In this document: positions 22,944-33,937 of the stretch, piece by piece
Position numbering within the stretch: position 1 is the stretch's first letter
How the letters are laid out: the number at the start of each line of letters is the position of its first letter
Origin: Lineus longissimus
Taxonomy: Eukaryota > Nemertea > Pilidiophora > Heteronemertea > Lineidae
Direction of reading: 5' to 3'
Assembly (NCBI RefSeq): GCF_910592395.1
Contig: NC_088309.1
Span: 12,526,599-12,590,598, forward strand
DNA length: 64,000 bases
Notes under the pieces: generated by a model
Told to the model about the DNA's origin: nothing
The model's database searches: none
What the model saw: the letters and a program-made list of their open reading frames with translations, nothing else
Made by a program: the position numbers and the translations under genes

Positions 22944-23896
22944 CAAGGAGGATACCGCGGTGACGTCACGGCTTTTCCAAGATGGCGCTGCATATTGTAA
23001 ACAAACTCGATCCACGGCCAAGGGAAAATCAAGTCATCAAAAAAGTTAGATTTTTCGCATCAAATCAGAGTTATTAGTACTTTTCTGCTATGAAATAAGT
23101 CTTCAGACAATAAGCTATCATTTGAATAATGAAAAGTGCTGTTTTGATGGGGAAAAATAGGGTTTTTTAAACCAAATAGCCGGCACCGATCTTCCAAAAT
23201 TAGCGATGGTTTCAAAACAGTCTCCCAGATATGGGGCAATCTCTTCATTATCATAATGGGATTTGGAGGCATGTTTACAGATTTTACAAGTTCGAGACCT
23301 GTTATACCTAAAACTCGCATAGATCCCCATAGATCCCCTCTATTTGTCGAGTTAGCGCCCCTGTGAGATCATGCATTTTCGGACACTAGAACGAAATCTT
23401 CCTGCGGATATCGCGGTTTCGGTGATGATTTAAGGAGAAATTGACTGTTCTTAGAGTTGTATGGGACAGAAATGAGTTCATACTTCATGAATACATGAAT
23501 ATATTATGATATGGGCGGGTTTCTAAGTCAAAACAATAACAAACTCAACTGCATCTCTACCGTGTATTGCGTAGTGCATTGCCTAGTGTATTTCGTAGTG
23601 TATTTTAGCGGAGACATTATTTCCCATTATTTCCGCACTTTGGCCACGCCAAACGTCTTTTTTATTCGTGGAAGTTAATCTGCTCTGTAAATTTTATTCT
23701 ACACAGGAAGAATCCATACTAGGTATTGCAATATTTCATGTCTATTGGTGTTTTTGTGTACAGGAGCGCACCAGACAGTGAGACGTGGAGATGTGTTCAG
23801 TGCTGGTGCTGTCAGTAGACTGAATCTGATTGGCCATAGCGATCACTAATATGGGTCGGGATCACGTGATGTGACGTCACCGCGGTATCCTCCTTG
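22944..23896. mobile_element. 953-bp MITE with 9-bp target duplication
   Basis: TIRs of 26 bp start CAAGGAGGATACCGCGGTGA, and the right end carries the exact inverse. GGTGTCTGC is repeated at 22935-22943 and 23897-23905. The interior is non-coding. The 9-bp duplication suggests Mutator-type mobilisation. It is nested in the 3.95-kb insertion. Confidence 0.85.
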
Positions 23897-24008
23897 GGTG
23901 TCTGCCATGGTTATGAAGTGTGACGTCGGTGTAGAAGAGTTTTGGTCATCGTTGACGTGGAATGTCATGAATGTGTAGTGACCAGTCAACAACTGTGGAA
24001 AGTCACAA

Positions 24009-25711
24009 CAAGAGGCCCAAGGGCCTGGCGCTCAGCTGAGTTAATATCATTAATATCTTCCCGGTGTTTAGTTCATTATGCATGAAATGGCATGCTCCAT
24101 GGTATTTGATATCCTTTTGCGTTCACTACGGTACCAACGTTTTTGGTTGACATAATTATGCCACTGTTCATTCCTCAATCCTGACCATAATTCGGGTGAA
24201 ATCATCGTATGAAAATATTTACCGAAACATGAAGTTTCGGCCATGAATGAGGATACTCATTGTCATAGCCTCGTTTACAAGTACGAAGTATTTTCCCGCG
24301 AATATTCAAAACTGCTTGGCTCCTTGCCAGTTAAATATCATGTGACTATACACAAAATAGAAAACTTTGATGGAAATTGTAAATCATTTTTTTATCTATC
24401 AGGGGAAACAAGCTGATGATGATCAAATAAATCATTCATGAGAAATCGTTTTGTTGCTGAAGCTTGCATGACGAAGTTAATGCTAAACCTTTTCTTGTGC
24501 TCTACTGCGCCACCGTAGTTTTCTATTTAGACCAGCGATGACGTCATTTCTGGTGATTCCCTACGTTGTCCAATGAGCGCTTTTTAAAATGTGCCATTTG
24601 GTATTGTACAGTATGCAATGTATTTTTTCAGCGCTGCCAGTTGCCGAACAGAATGCCGTAGCTCCCTCAATTTCCAATCAATTTTTATGGGAGTGACATT
24701 TTTGTATTGCTTAGAATGTCTACTTTTTACCCATGAAAGAATCGTAGAACTAAAACATAATAGGCGAACAGAATCATGCCGATTCACTGCACATACTGTG
24801 GGAATTCTCCACTTCAAAATACATCGGCGATGTCATCGCGAAAAGAGCATGCACTTCCGATATCGTTTTCACAGAAATGTGGCCAAATTTTCAAGAACTA
24901 ATTTCTGAATTTAGTCCCTAAAGACCTTATGACTACCACTGAAACGATCTAGTGATAATATCGCCCACCAGACTACTTTTTAAGCAGAAAATTGGGTACT
25001 TGAGTGTCATTGAGCTCCAAGATTATTGCACATGGCGTAAACAACATCCCACCATTTTGTCTCTGCTTCGGTATTTCGTACGCCGCTTATAATGCACCTT
25101 CCCAATTAAAACCAACATAATGAGGCCTTACATCGTTGATTGAATAGGAACACCACACAAAACACAATAAAGTGGGGGTACAATCGATTACGAAGCTGAA
25201 GTGAACAGTGATTTATTCCTATAGAGCTACTGCTTTTGTTGTGTAGCTGCCATGTTTTGAGAACTGGCAAATAGGAGACTTCATTGATGGCTGACGTCAT
25301 CGGGCGGGAATTTGAATCAGCAGAAATAATTAAAAGGCAGGTAGCGCCCTCTCCTGTTAAAATTTTGAACTTTTTCTCAATAAAATAGATTTTCAAGAAT
25401 TTTATCTTAATATTAGAGCATATTTCGACTAATTCTGCTGCTCCTAGGCCGATATAGGCCAGTTTCCTTCATGCACTCTCGCTCGCAGGAAGTAGGTCGA
25501 ATGGCGACAAATTTTGTTTTGAAAGTAGAGTTTGACCAGAAGTATCCAGAAATGCAAAATTGAAGTCTCTAGGTCTTACGGTTACAAAATGTGCACCATG
25601 GGTTTAACGGACGGATGGATGGATGGATGGATGGATGGATGGATGGACAGACGGACGCCACTGAACAACTTATTTGACAAGCTCGGCTGACTTAGTCAGC
25701 TGAGCTAAAAA
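24009..25711 (-). mobile_element. hairpin-ended repeat with internal microsatellite
   Basis: One end is AGAGGCCCAAGGGCC followed by GCGCTCAGCTGAG. The other is GCTCGGCTGACTTAGTCAGC then TGAGCTAAAA, which can fold into a hairpin. Next to the hairpin end are GGACGCCACTG and a GGAT microsatellite (25611-25650). Read on the minus strand this is the same architecture as 61508-62675: terminal hairpin, GGCGTCCGTC, microsatellite, body, and an end rich in GGTGAGC/GGCCCT. Its roughly 100-codon open frames match nothing I recognise. Confidence 0.6.
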
Positions 25712-25947
25712 TATTTGTGGCAAATGGTGATTTCTGTGGCCTGTCGGGATCATTTTGTAGCAAATGTGTGCTACATTATTGACTATTGTAGAGTGTCACC
25801 TGGAAACATGTCGCAGTTGCGTTTTGCACGTCCACATGTCTATCAGTGTGTGGAGAAATTTCGACTTCTGTGGAATGTCACCAGAATGTCTTTTGTCGAA
25901 GGTGACTTTTGTAGCAGCTGATTTCTACTTTTGTCATGTAGTGTATG

Positions 25948-27298
25948 AAGGCCTTTACTCTCGCTGAAATAACTACTGCTACGAATGATGATGAAACCTT
26001 GCAAAAGGAAATACGTTACACTGTGAATGGTTGGCCAGATAAACTGGATGCTGTAGACAAAGCTGTCCATGGTATGTTCAGATTCCGAAAGGAGTTGTCT
26101 GTTTACAAGCAAAACCTGTTGCGTGGAGATCGCGTTGTCGTACCGAAAGCGCTTACCGCACGAATCATAGAAATTGCACACCAATGCCATCAGGGGATTG
26201 TTCGTACTAAGCAACATTTGCATGGACTATACTGGTGGAATGGTATGGATATACAAGTGGAACAAGCGATCCACACGTGTACCACTTGTCAGATGAATGA
26301 TAAAACTGCGCCTACTAGGCCTGCACCGATGCAGCCTGTTTCACTATCCAATAAACCATGGGAAAAACTTTCGATGGACATTGTAAGTCCGAATGATAGT
26401 GCACCACACTCAGGCAGGTTTGCTATCACTGTGCATGATTACTTCAGTAAATGGCCCGAAGCTGCACTTGTACCACGAGTTACCACTGACGTTGTCATTT
26501 CATTCCTTCAAGGAATATTTTTCACGTGAAGGATACCCTCAAGAGATTGTTACCGATCATGGACCTCAGTTTGTGTCACATGTTTTTGAAGACTTCTGTG
26601 TGAGGAGAAATATCCGTCATACTACTTCAGCTATCTACCACCCACAAGCTAATGGTGCAGTTGAACGTTTCAATCAGACTTTAGGAAATACTATTCAGCT
26701 TGCTACCAAAGAGAGAAAATCTCTTACCCTTGCTGTTCGTGAATCATTATGTGTATACCGTGCTACACCTCATGCGACGATGGGAGTTTCACCGTCTGAA
26801 CTCCTTCATGGTCGGCGTATGGTAACAGGATTGGACATTCCAGGTCTACATGTTGTCAAACCCTTGAAACCGATTGATTCTGTTCGCAATCGTGTCCAAC
26901 ATAAGCAAGCGAAATCTAAGGCTTATGCTGACAAGCATCGTACAGCTAAGTTGTCCGATTTAGAAGTTGGAGACTATGTCCATTTCAAAATTCCAAGACA
27001 CGTCCGTAAAGGATTTTCTAAGTATTCTGACCCAGTGCGTATCACTGCCGTCAAAGGTCCAGCGACTTTTCAAACAGAGGATGGAAAGGTGTGGAATAAG
27101 GAACTGTTGTCTCGCTACCGTGCTCCAGTGTTGCCACCAAAGGACAATAGAGAGATATCAGTGGATGATGTTGACTTTGATCATGGTGATAACCCAGATG
27201 TTCCTGAACTTGTTGCGCCCTATGAACCTCCGCCTGCCAGGCCTGTGCGAAATCGTGTTAGACCAGCCTGGTATAGAGATTACATTGTCGCTCATTAG
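25948..27298 (+). pseudogene. gypsy integrase, one frameshift
   Basis: Begins AFTLAEITTATNDDETLQKE, continuing the frame cut at 22001. The HHCC zinc region is HQCHQGIVRTKQHLHG with HTCTTCQ. The catalytic triad is MDIVSP (Asp), TDHGPQF (Asp) and GAVERFN (Glu). A single frameshift near 26510-26530 separates the first aspartate from the rest. The C-terminal part has YHPQANGAVERFNQTLGN and an end domain with KYSDPVRITAVKGP, stopping at 27298 after AWYRDYIVAH. The defect and the transposon insertion make it inactive. Confidence 0.92.
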
Positions 27299-27514
27299 TT
27301 AGTGTTCTAAAATAGTGTGTGTTGATTATAGTTACCTTACTCTTAGTAATTGTGACATTGACAATTGAAGTACCAGTGACATTTCATAAGTGAGATTGTT
27401 GAGATTGTGTGTTTTAGATAAGACTTTTGGACTTTTGCATACTGTTTAATTTCACTTATAATAATTTGCAATATTCAGACAGTACAGCACTTCTTATTAA
27501 CAGAAGGGGGAATA
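27299..27514 (+). other. gypsy 3' untranslated region with polypurine tract
   Basis: Non-coding. AGAAGGGGGAATA at about 27502-27514 directly precedes the right LTR and is the likely polypurine primer. Confidence 0.7.
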
Positions 27515-27689
27515 TGTCGTGTCTTGAAGTATTACTGACGTCTGCTACAGCAGATGCTGCCACCTAGTTATGAATGATGTAACTGGACTCTCCGGAGTCT
27601 GGAGACGGGATGATGAGTAATTAAGAACGTTGTTATAATTTACAAGACTTGCCTCTTTCATTGATGATTGCTACTGTTACGATACCACA
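27515..27689 (+). repeat. gypsy 3' LTR
   Basis: Starts TGTCGTGTCTTGAAGTATTA and ends GATACCACA; near-identical to 20201-20374. Confidence 0.92.
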
Positions 27690-27925
27690 CACACTTTTTA
27701 GGTTTCCGCTTCTGGCCCCCTGGTGGCCAAGTCAAGAATCAGATCGGACCGAAATTCATTGTCAGGGGTCACCTGATCTGGGGGTCCCGTGTACAAAGTT
27801 TCAAGTTCATAGCTTTAGCGATTAAGAAACATGCCACTATTTTTGAAACAGGATACAGACGACGCAACGGACGACGACAGATGACTGACGACGGACACTG
27901 CGCTGTTGTATAGACTCCCCTGCGG
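27690..27925 (-). repeat. fragment of a dispersed repeat (TTGGCCACCAGGGGGCC family)
   Basis: Contains GGCCCCCTGGTGGCCAAGTC, GGTCACCTGATCTGGGGG and GTGTACAAAGTTTCAAGTTC. These are the inverse of the words that recur at 41390-41960, 45895-46320 and 61660-62400. It ends with a GACGACGG-rich stretch near 27880 like the microsatellite part of the full copy. Confidence 0.75.
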
Positions 27926-27949
27926 TGAGCCAAAAATAAAACAAGCAAG

Positions 27950-28150
27950 ATGGACACTGGCGTTGTTGCCGTCAACGTCAGCTACCCCAGGAGAGCCCCA
28001 GGTACCACAAGACAACATCACCAGCTCCAGTACATTATCCCACACTGCAATACCGAACACTACAAACAGAGCTACCTACCGAAAACCACTAGGGAATGGA
28101 ACAGCCTGCCCCCAGTAATCGCAGCGATACCATCCCTAGAAACGTTTTAA
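27950..28150 (+). pseudogene. C-terminal fragment of a LINE reverse transcriptase ORF
   Basis: The frame gives QLQYIIPHCNTEHYKQSYLP and then KTTREWNSLPPVIAAIPSLE. The pattern [F/Y]xPRTIREWNxLP..v..apSLxxF is the usual end of many non-LTR retrotransposon ORF2 proteins. Only the last 60 or so residues remain. It ends at the TTAA of the next element. Confidence 0.7.
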
Positions 28151-28636
28151 CCCTTTAACACCTGAAGGCGCCCGATGACGCCCGCCGCCGATCTCACTGG
28201 AGGCGCCCGATGACCCCCGAACACCCATATTCAAATTTCGCGCTCTTAGCGACCGATCGCCTTTAGAGCTGCCTATTATTATTCGATTGCAGCACAAAGC
28301 TTTCAAATGCCGGGATGAACAATGATGGTTGCTGAAGAAGTTTTTGACATATTTGACGATTAAGTCTTTGTTTCTCTTCAAGCCAGTAAATGCAGGTTGG
28401 ACATTTGAATTGCTGAAATGGATCGTTTGTTTGATTCCGATTTGGATGTACCCTATCTAATAGGAAATTTCATCTTCTTTCAAATAAACGGGATTTGTAA
28501 TACATATTTGGAAGTTCACCTATGTCATTTTGTGCAAAACTGGACCCACCGCAAAGAATATGATTTCCAGGTAAAATTACGTTGGGGCATAGGGGAATAA
28601 GCACTTGCGCTGGCAGTGGCTCTAGGTGTTATAGGG
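28151..28636. mobile_element. piggyBac-type MITE (486 bp)
   Basis: TTAA flanks both sides (28147-28150 and 28637-28640). The inverted ends are CCCTTTAACACCT at the left and AGGTGTTATAGGG at the right. TTAA target duplication with CCC...GGG ends is the piggyBac signature. There is no transposase inside; the open frame at 28418-28600 matches nothing I know. Confidence 0.82.
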
Positions 28637-28640
28637 TTAA

Positions 28641-29329
28641 GGCTGCTCTCGGGAGGATGGCCGCCTAGAGTCGGACGAATGCTTTTTTATCCTGCACGAC
28701 TACATTTTAATTGTTTTTTTACTGACCCAAGTTTTTAGCGCACATGGCACTCAATAGCCTACGTCACTCCCCCTTGGCATTGATGTGATTCAGGGGACAC
28801 TCAGGGAAACACGAATTGGATTGGATATCAAATTCATTCAATCTCTTAAATAATGACAAAGAATTCTTTGAAATCATTGTGAAAAGGCCAGGAGCTCTCT
28901 TCATAATAGTAACCGGCTGCCATTTGCATATTACCATTCCCTCCCACCCCATTTATACTCCAGGTGCCCCTTTAAGCCTGCACTTAATTCGAAACTCTTA
29001 AGGCCTTTAACTGGTTGGAGATGTTAAAAGGCCAAGTGTGACACACTATTTTTGTTCTTTCCCAGTAGAGTTCAAAAGTTAAGTGCAGGCATAATGACAA
29101 CTGCTCCTTAACATCCTCTGGAAGACTCTGGGATGACCAAGCACTCTGAGCAAGTATATGTCCATGAAAACCGCTAAGAAACCTTTCTTCATTTAGTTTG
29201 CTGCATTTAGACATTTTTCCCCAAATGACTACATTTTTGGTCTAATCACGTCACGATGCATTGCGTGACACCAAGCACAGCAAAAATCAGCTGATCAAAG
29301 TGCGCTCTTGTTACAGGCCTGGACCCGGG
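28641..29329. other. no gene recognised; may include the MZT2 3' UTR
   Basis: Downstream of the MZT2 stop on the minus strand. A 76-codon minus-strand frame at 28984-29214 (MSKCSKLNEERFLSGFHG) has no family resemblance I can name and may be chance. Confidence 0.45.
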
Positions 29330-29432
29330 TTTTGTCACTAATGCCGGCGTTAAGTTATCCTGGCGTTAATTCTAAAGGCTTAACTCAAGGAGATAACGCT
29401 GAGTTAAGTTAACGCCAGCGTTAGTGACAAAA
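29330..29432. repeat. 103-bp hairpin (palindromic MITE)
   Basis: TTTTGTCACTAATGCCGGCG at the left pairs with CGCCAGCGTTAGTGACAAAA at the right with few mismatches. The interior repeats TTAAC/GTTAA words. It looks like a small foldback MITE. Confidence 0.7.
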
Positions 29433-29562
29433 TTTGTTTTGAACAACCTTGGTTATCATCGGTGGGTCAAGATGAAACAGCCCTGCATTTAAAACCTTCC
29501 GTATCAAAACGAATTGGGCACAGCCTGTATGATATTCAATTGTTCCTCAACAGTTCTGAATT

Positions 29563-31274
29563 CTAGGTGTCTCTTTCCACACGATCAGCAGCTACTCGTC
29601 CCCGTGATGGTGGACGTTCTGTCCTAGATGGCGCTCGGTCTGCTCGCGATGATGGACGGCTGCGTAAACTTTGCATAGTGTCGGTGCCACTGCTACCACT
29701 GCTGCTAGTGGCACCAAGAGTTCCTTTACTAGCTAACATATCAAATGAAGGAGTCGGCGCTTTTTTCCGTCGGTGTCCTCGCATTGATTTCAACATTTGC
29801 ATGATGGCAGTTGGTGCAATGTTCATCTTCAGCAGATCTAACAGAATTCTGAAATTGGAATTCGATTAATTATTTCAAAGAACTGGATACCACCTGCTGC
29901 CACTAACATGACAATTTAAAGCTGATGGGTCAAACATACATTCCCGAGTAAGGCCAGAGCTGAGCTCTCGGGAATGTTTGTGATGTGCACTGCAATTGGA
30001 TCCTCTACTGAATAAACCCATTACCACTAATGCACAAATCAAAAGCAAGGCATTCTCTGCAGACAACGTGGGGTGCACTTCGAGTGAGAATGTCCATAGA
30101 TCAGTACATAGAATATTCGGACGAAAAATTCTGAATATGATTCAACCACTGGCCTCCGCACTAAGGCTTTCTTTTTAGCCATGGTAATGAAAAGATGAAA
30201 TGAGCAAACTATTTGTTTGTTTAAAACTAATGAACGCTAACATACCACTCTAATTTCTTTGGTTCGTCAACAAGTTGGGCTCGAAATACAAGTACCGGTA
30301 GCTTACATTCCAACAAATTAAATGCATTTTTTAGAAATCTAAGAATGTATTTTGAGACCTACCTGACAATGATCGAAAAAACTAGTGTGATATGTTGGCA
30401 TTGATTAGTTTTAAAGATACAAATAGTTTGGTCAATTTATCTTTACATTACCCTGTTTTAAATAAAAGCGAACTGCTACAGTCCGGAGGCCAGTTTTTGA
30501 ATCGAGTTCAGACTTTTTCATCTGAATGTGGTCTGGCTGATCTCTGGACGCTATCACTCGAAGTACACCCTATGGTGTCTGCAGAAAATGCCTCGCTTTC
30601 GATTCGTGCACTGGGGGTAATGAGTATACTCAGTAGAACATCCAAATGCACACCACGAACATTCCCGAGCACTCTGTTTCGGCCTTACTGGGGAATGTAT
30701 ATTTGACCCATCAGCTTTAAAATACTAATGCCTAAATGTACCCACACCAAAGTTGACTTCGATAAGTCACTGACTTCTACCGATATCGCGTTCACCAGTG
30801 GCCGGACAGAAGCATGGATGGATTGAAGGAGGGCATTTCAATGCCCCATGAGGGACAAAAAAAAATTTCTTCTTGTGAAGTCATTGCCACTGACCATAAT
30901 ATCAGTGACGCAAACTCACGGCGACATAGAAAACACTTCTGCTGATTTCCTGTCACTCTATTGTAGAGAGGTGAAGAGGAGTTGATGTGGCATCAGTGAT
31001 GTAAATACCAACAAAGACCTTGCGACTTCTGATTGGTGAATGGGCAACACTTCAAGAAACAACATGTCGGAGTCACAAACGGACTTTCTGTTTTGCCAAA
31101 AAAATAAGAGAGCCTCGGATGAGAAACTTACTTGAAGACATTCGCATCTATTGTTACACCAGCCAAACTTGCTAATTCATAAAGTTCAGCTTCTTCAACA
31201 GTCAACACATTTCTGCTCAGGAGTGTGAACTTCATAGTTTGGCTTTTGGCTATTTGAGGAATTGGTGTCGACAT
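29563..31274 (-). CDS. MZT2: mitotic-spindle organizing protein 2 (MOZART2), two coding exons
   Basis: MZT2 is a small subunit of gamma-tubulin complexes that binds gamma-tubulin complex proteins at centrosomes and spindles. Coding exons are 31274-31132 and 29848-29563, joined at a GTAAGT donor (31131) and a TTTCAG acceptor (29849). The split codon restores a lysine and the frame, giving 142 residues, close to the usual length. The conserved helical core spans both exons: VEEAELYELASLAGVTIDAN, then VFK, then ILLDLLKMNIAPTAIMQMLK. The tail is Ser/Arg-rich (SLRSRPSSRADRAPSRTERP) and probably disordered. I chose the ATG at 31274; MKFTLL 13 codons later is an alternative. A CAG at 31308-31310 may be the acceptor of a 5' UTR intron. 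The intron holds an inverted-repeat element. Confidence 0.9.
29915..30718. mobile_element. long inverted-repeat element in the MZT2 intron
   Basis: Arms of about 245 bp (29915-30162 and 30477-30718) are inverted copies, for example TTTAAAGCTGATGGGTCAAA at the left against its inverse near 30698-30717, and GCAGACAAC against the inverse GGTGTCTGC. Identity is about 80% by eye, and a 315-bp spacer separates the arms. The spacer shows no gene. No target duplication is clear. The transcript could fold into a long hairpin. Confidence 0.75.
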
Positions 31275-31619
31275 TCTCTCTGTGTAGATTTGGAAAGGCC
31301 CTACCTGAAAATACAGAATACAACGTTATTCCCATTTCCTTCGCACTTACTTTTAACTCGCTCGTAAGAACTACCAGACTTGACTGTTACAAGATTTGGT
31401 TTTTAGTATTAAATCTGATTTTTCAAAAATAGCACTGACTATGAACACCTACAGTACTGAACTCACAGTCACAGAAATTCACCAGGCACCTAGAAATGAA
31501 GTATCACAAAAATAGCATCGCAAAGCGAGCATAACCCCTCAGCCCACACCGGTGAAGGAGACATGATAGGTAAGTTGGATTAGTCATTTAGTGGACTTAG
31601 CGCCTCATTCATGAGATAT
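31275..31619. other. 5' side of MZT2, no further exon recognised
   Basis: A possible acceptor at 31308-31310 on the minus strand implies an upstream 5' UTR exon, which I could not place. No TATA box or CpG-rich promoter is obvious. Confidence 0.35.
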
Positions 31620-31990
31620 AGCTGAAAGTGAAAGTACTTAGTTTGCAAGAAAACAGGACCTTTTTGACTGTTGAGCAAAAGTGCCCAAGGACACAATGGT
31701 GGTATGAATTTCATTTTTTAGCTAGCAGAATTCATGAGATATCCAAAGTAGTTTTTCACATGAAGCGCCCGCCCGCCCGCACCCCCCCAGGTCTAGTTCG
31801 AGAATCATCAAAAGTGCCAAAAGGTACAATGGCTGCATAAGACCACCCGAAGATGAAAAGCCAAGCCTCAATAGTTATGGAAATATGCTCCGGAAACCAA
31901 GTACAGTTAATTTATGCTATTTGACCCCTGTGACCTTGAAGAGTAGGTCAAATCAAAAACCCGGGTATTATCATTATGTGATGTATTGTC
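31620..31990. repeat. degenerate fragments of dispersed repeats
   Basis: Contains GAAGCGCCCGCCCGCCCGC, AAAAGTGCCAAAAGGTACAATGG and GTGACCTTGAAGAGTAGGTC, the last being an inverted piece of the same family as 61508-62675. Borders are unclear. Confidence 0.45.
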
Positions 31991-32876
31991 CAGGTAGTAC
32001 CACAGGTTGTCCAGGTTGATCATGATGATGTCCAGGCAGAACATTTATTTTGTGAAATTACACCATATCAGGAAACGTATTCATGGCTTTGCAACTGGGT
32101 TAAAAGCATTTTAGAAGACATATCTGGTCCAATGTTTATAAATAAATGCTCATTTCCTGGAACCAGGAAATGGCGACTGGTAGTTTGGTCCTAGTCTCGC
32201 TCATGACAAAACCATACATGCACATGGCCCACTATTGAAATGGATTATCTTGTTCTGGGCAAGATTTACATCTAGTTCTACAAACCAGGAAGTATTCTGT
32301 CATTCTGTAGAAATTTAGAATTGTTTCTTGTCAACACATGGAAACCAGTAAATATGCGCAACATTGGTGTTTTTAAAGTGAATACTGTAGGTTTTGTGCA
32401 GTCAAGTTTATTTAATACGCATTTCATTTTTTACATTTGGCAGCTTGATTGATTTGGGTGCCTGCTTTGAATTTGGGCGTCTACAACGTTTAACGTCGTA
32501 AATATGATGTAATTGCATTGTTTCGCCATTTACGATTTAATGTTTATTCCCAATTCCCATTAAAAAGTAATGATACAATGCAGACTCTTTTCATGGCGTG
32601 GCGATACAATATCGCACGCGCTATGTATGTTCGTTGACATTAGTTCTGCTGGCATTCCGAGTACTGAGCATTTGGTTAGTGTTTGGGCCCTTGAGGGACC
32701 CTGGTTTGTGGTTGTGATTCGTTTGGTGACTTCGGCCCTTTGGGGTTGATTTGTTTTCTAAAACCAAAGTGGTACATCTTGTATTCAAAAGGGCCTCTAT
32801 TCTGCGACATCCGATATAGGCCTATAAGGATACAGTGTAAACTGTAGTGTAACTTGTCCGGAAATAGATCGCATCG
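31991..32876. other. no gene seen
   Basis: Unique-looking intergenic sequence between MZT2 and the foldback cluster. I see no exon or repeat structure. GCGTGGCGATACAATATCGC near 32595 contains a short imperfect palindrome. Confidence 0.5.
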
Positions 32877-32883
32877 ACGTACG

Positions 32884-33563
32884 GAATTGCGGTCGTTTCG
32901 CTACATGCCAGTTCGCTACATAGTTCGCTACATAGTTCGGTCGTTTCGCTACATGTTCGGTCGTTTCGCTACATACATTGACATAGGCCTATGGTTATTT
33001 CATGTTATGAATTAAATCTTTTTTTACCTTTTTAATGGGTCATTGCAGTATCAAAAGTCTTTGATACACTTTGTAACAGAGCTCGTAACAGAGGCGGCTC
33101 CCAGTATGCTCAGTTGGATTGGTTTTGGGTCAGTCCATGGACAATGGCAATTAGGAGTCAGAGGTGCGATGACACTAAGTGGTGATGATATCGTCAGTTT
33201 AATTGTACTGTTCTATTTATTTCCTAATTGCATCACCACACTGTCGCCATTTCTATCACCACTATAACCATGCTCTTGTCATGGTCCCTATACTGATCCA
33301 TATTCCGACGACGCTCTCTGCTTTGCACTGCCAATATTATTTCACATGTTATGATATTAGACATAGGCTACGAAAGAATTTGGTCCTACAATGGATGACC
33401 AATAAAAAGGTAAAAAAAGATTTAATTCATAATATGAAATAACCATAGGCTTATGTAGCGAAACGACCGAACATGTAGCGAAACGACCGAACTATGTAGC
33501 GAACTGGCATGTAGCGCACTGGCATGTAGCGAAATGGTCGTGTAGCGAAACGACCGGGTACCT
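32884..33563. mobile_element. foldback element with GTCGTTTCGCTACATG iterons, copy 1
   Basis: The left arm (32884-33045) repeats GGTCGTTTCGCTACATG and GTTCGCTACAT, then AGGCCTATGGTTATTTCAT and TTTTTACCTTTTTAATGGGT. The right arm (33380-33563) is the inverse of the same blocks in reverse order. ACGTACG is found on both sides (32877-32883 and 33564-33570) and may be part of the target duplication. The roughly 340-bp loop codes for nothing I recognise. Terminal repeats built from tandem short units are the hallmark of foldback elements. Confidence 0.8.
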
Positions 33564-33937
33564 ACGTACGACATCAGACATAGGCTGCGACTTCTTTCTT
33601 TTCGCATTTTGTTTGGGACAGACATCTACATCTATCTTGTACTGGTTTGGGCTAAGCATTGTAACCAGGGTCCCGGTGTGTGGCGGGTTCGGTTCCTCAT
33701 CGAACTTAAACTTGTAAACTTGAAACTTGTAATCATATAAACTTGAAACTTGCAATTTGTAAACTTGAAACTTGGAACATATCATTATGTACAGTGATTT
33801 AAAAGTCTAGTAGACTGCCTGCCTGGGGTAGCTCTGATCGTGTTAAGCTACCCAGGCGCGGCCGGTTATTTGTAATGCCAATATGTCCTCTCAATGGTAC
33901 AATGACTGGGGTGGGGAGTGACTGAATAGATGATAGA
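33564..33937. other. intergenic spacer with a short A/T-rich repeat
   Basis: AAACTTGAAACTTG-like words repeat four or five times at 33707-33780. Otherwise nothing is recognisable. Confidence 0.5.

Larger units (their letters stand above)
22002..25947. mobile_element. DNA transposon-like insertion with TIRs, non-autonomous
   Basis: Terminal inverted repeats of about 21 bp with one mismatch: CATACACTTCATGACAAAAG at the left, and CATACACTACATGACAAAAG when the right end is reverse-complemented. AAGGCCT flanks both sides (21994-22000 and 25948-25954), a 7- or 8-bp target duplication. It separates the RNase H tail from the integrase of the gypsy element. The interior shows no transposase. It contains a nested 953-bp MITE and a hairpin-ended repeat. 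Superfamily uncertain; an 8-bp duplication would suit hAT, though the TIR start is unusual for it. Confidence 0.75.
20201..27689 (+). mobile_element. Ty3/gypsy LTR retrotransposon of Mag type, internally deleted
   Basis: Short, closely similar LTRs (20201-20374 and 27515-27689) enclose gag with two zinc knuckles, a protease, the tail of RNase H and an integrase. Most of RT and RNase H is missing between about 21790 and 21805. The integrase is interrupted by a 3.95-kb DNA element (22002-25947). The paired zinc knuckles and gag style (RKRGLLLHSFG, VRDQIV) fit the Mag lineage. No convincing target duplication is visible: the left flank ends TGTCCGG and the right begins CACACTT, so one side may have been rearranged. 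Confidence 0.9.

Noticed and set aside
20190-27700. Target duplication for the gypsy element
   Set aside because: The bases flanking the two LTRs (TCCGG and CACAC) do not match, so no duplication is claimed.
28984-29214. 76-codon minus-strand frame downstream of MZT2
   Set aside because: No recognisable homology or splice signals; may be 3' UTR or chance.
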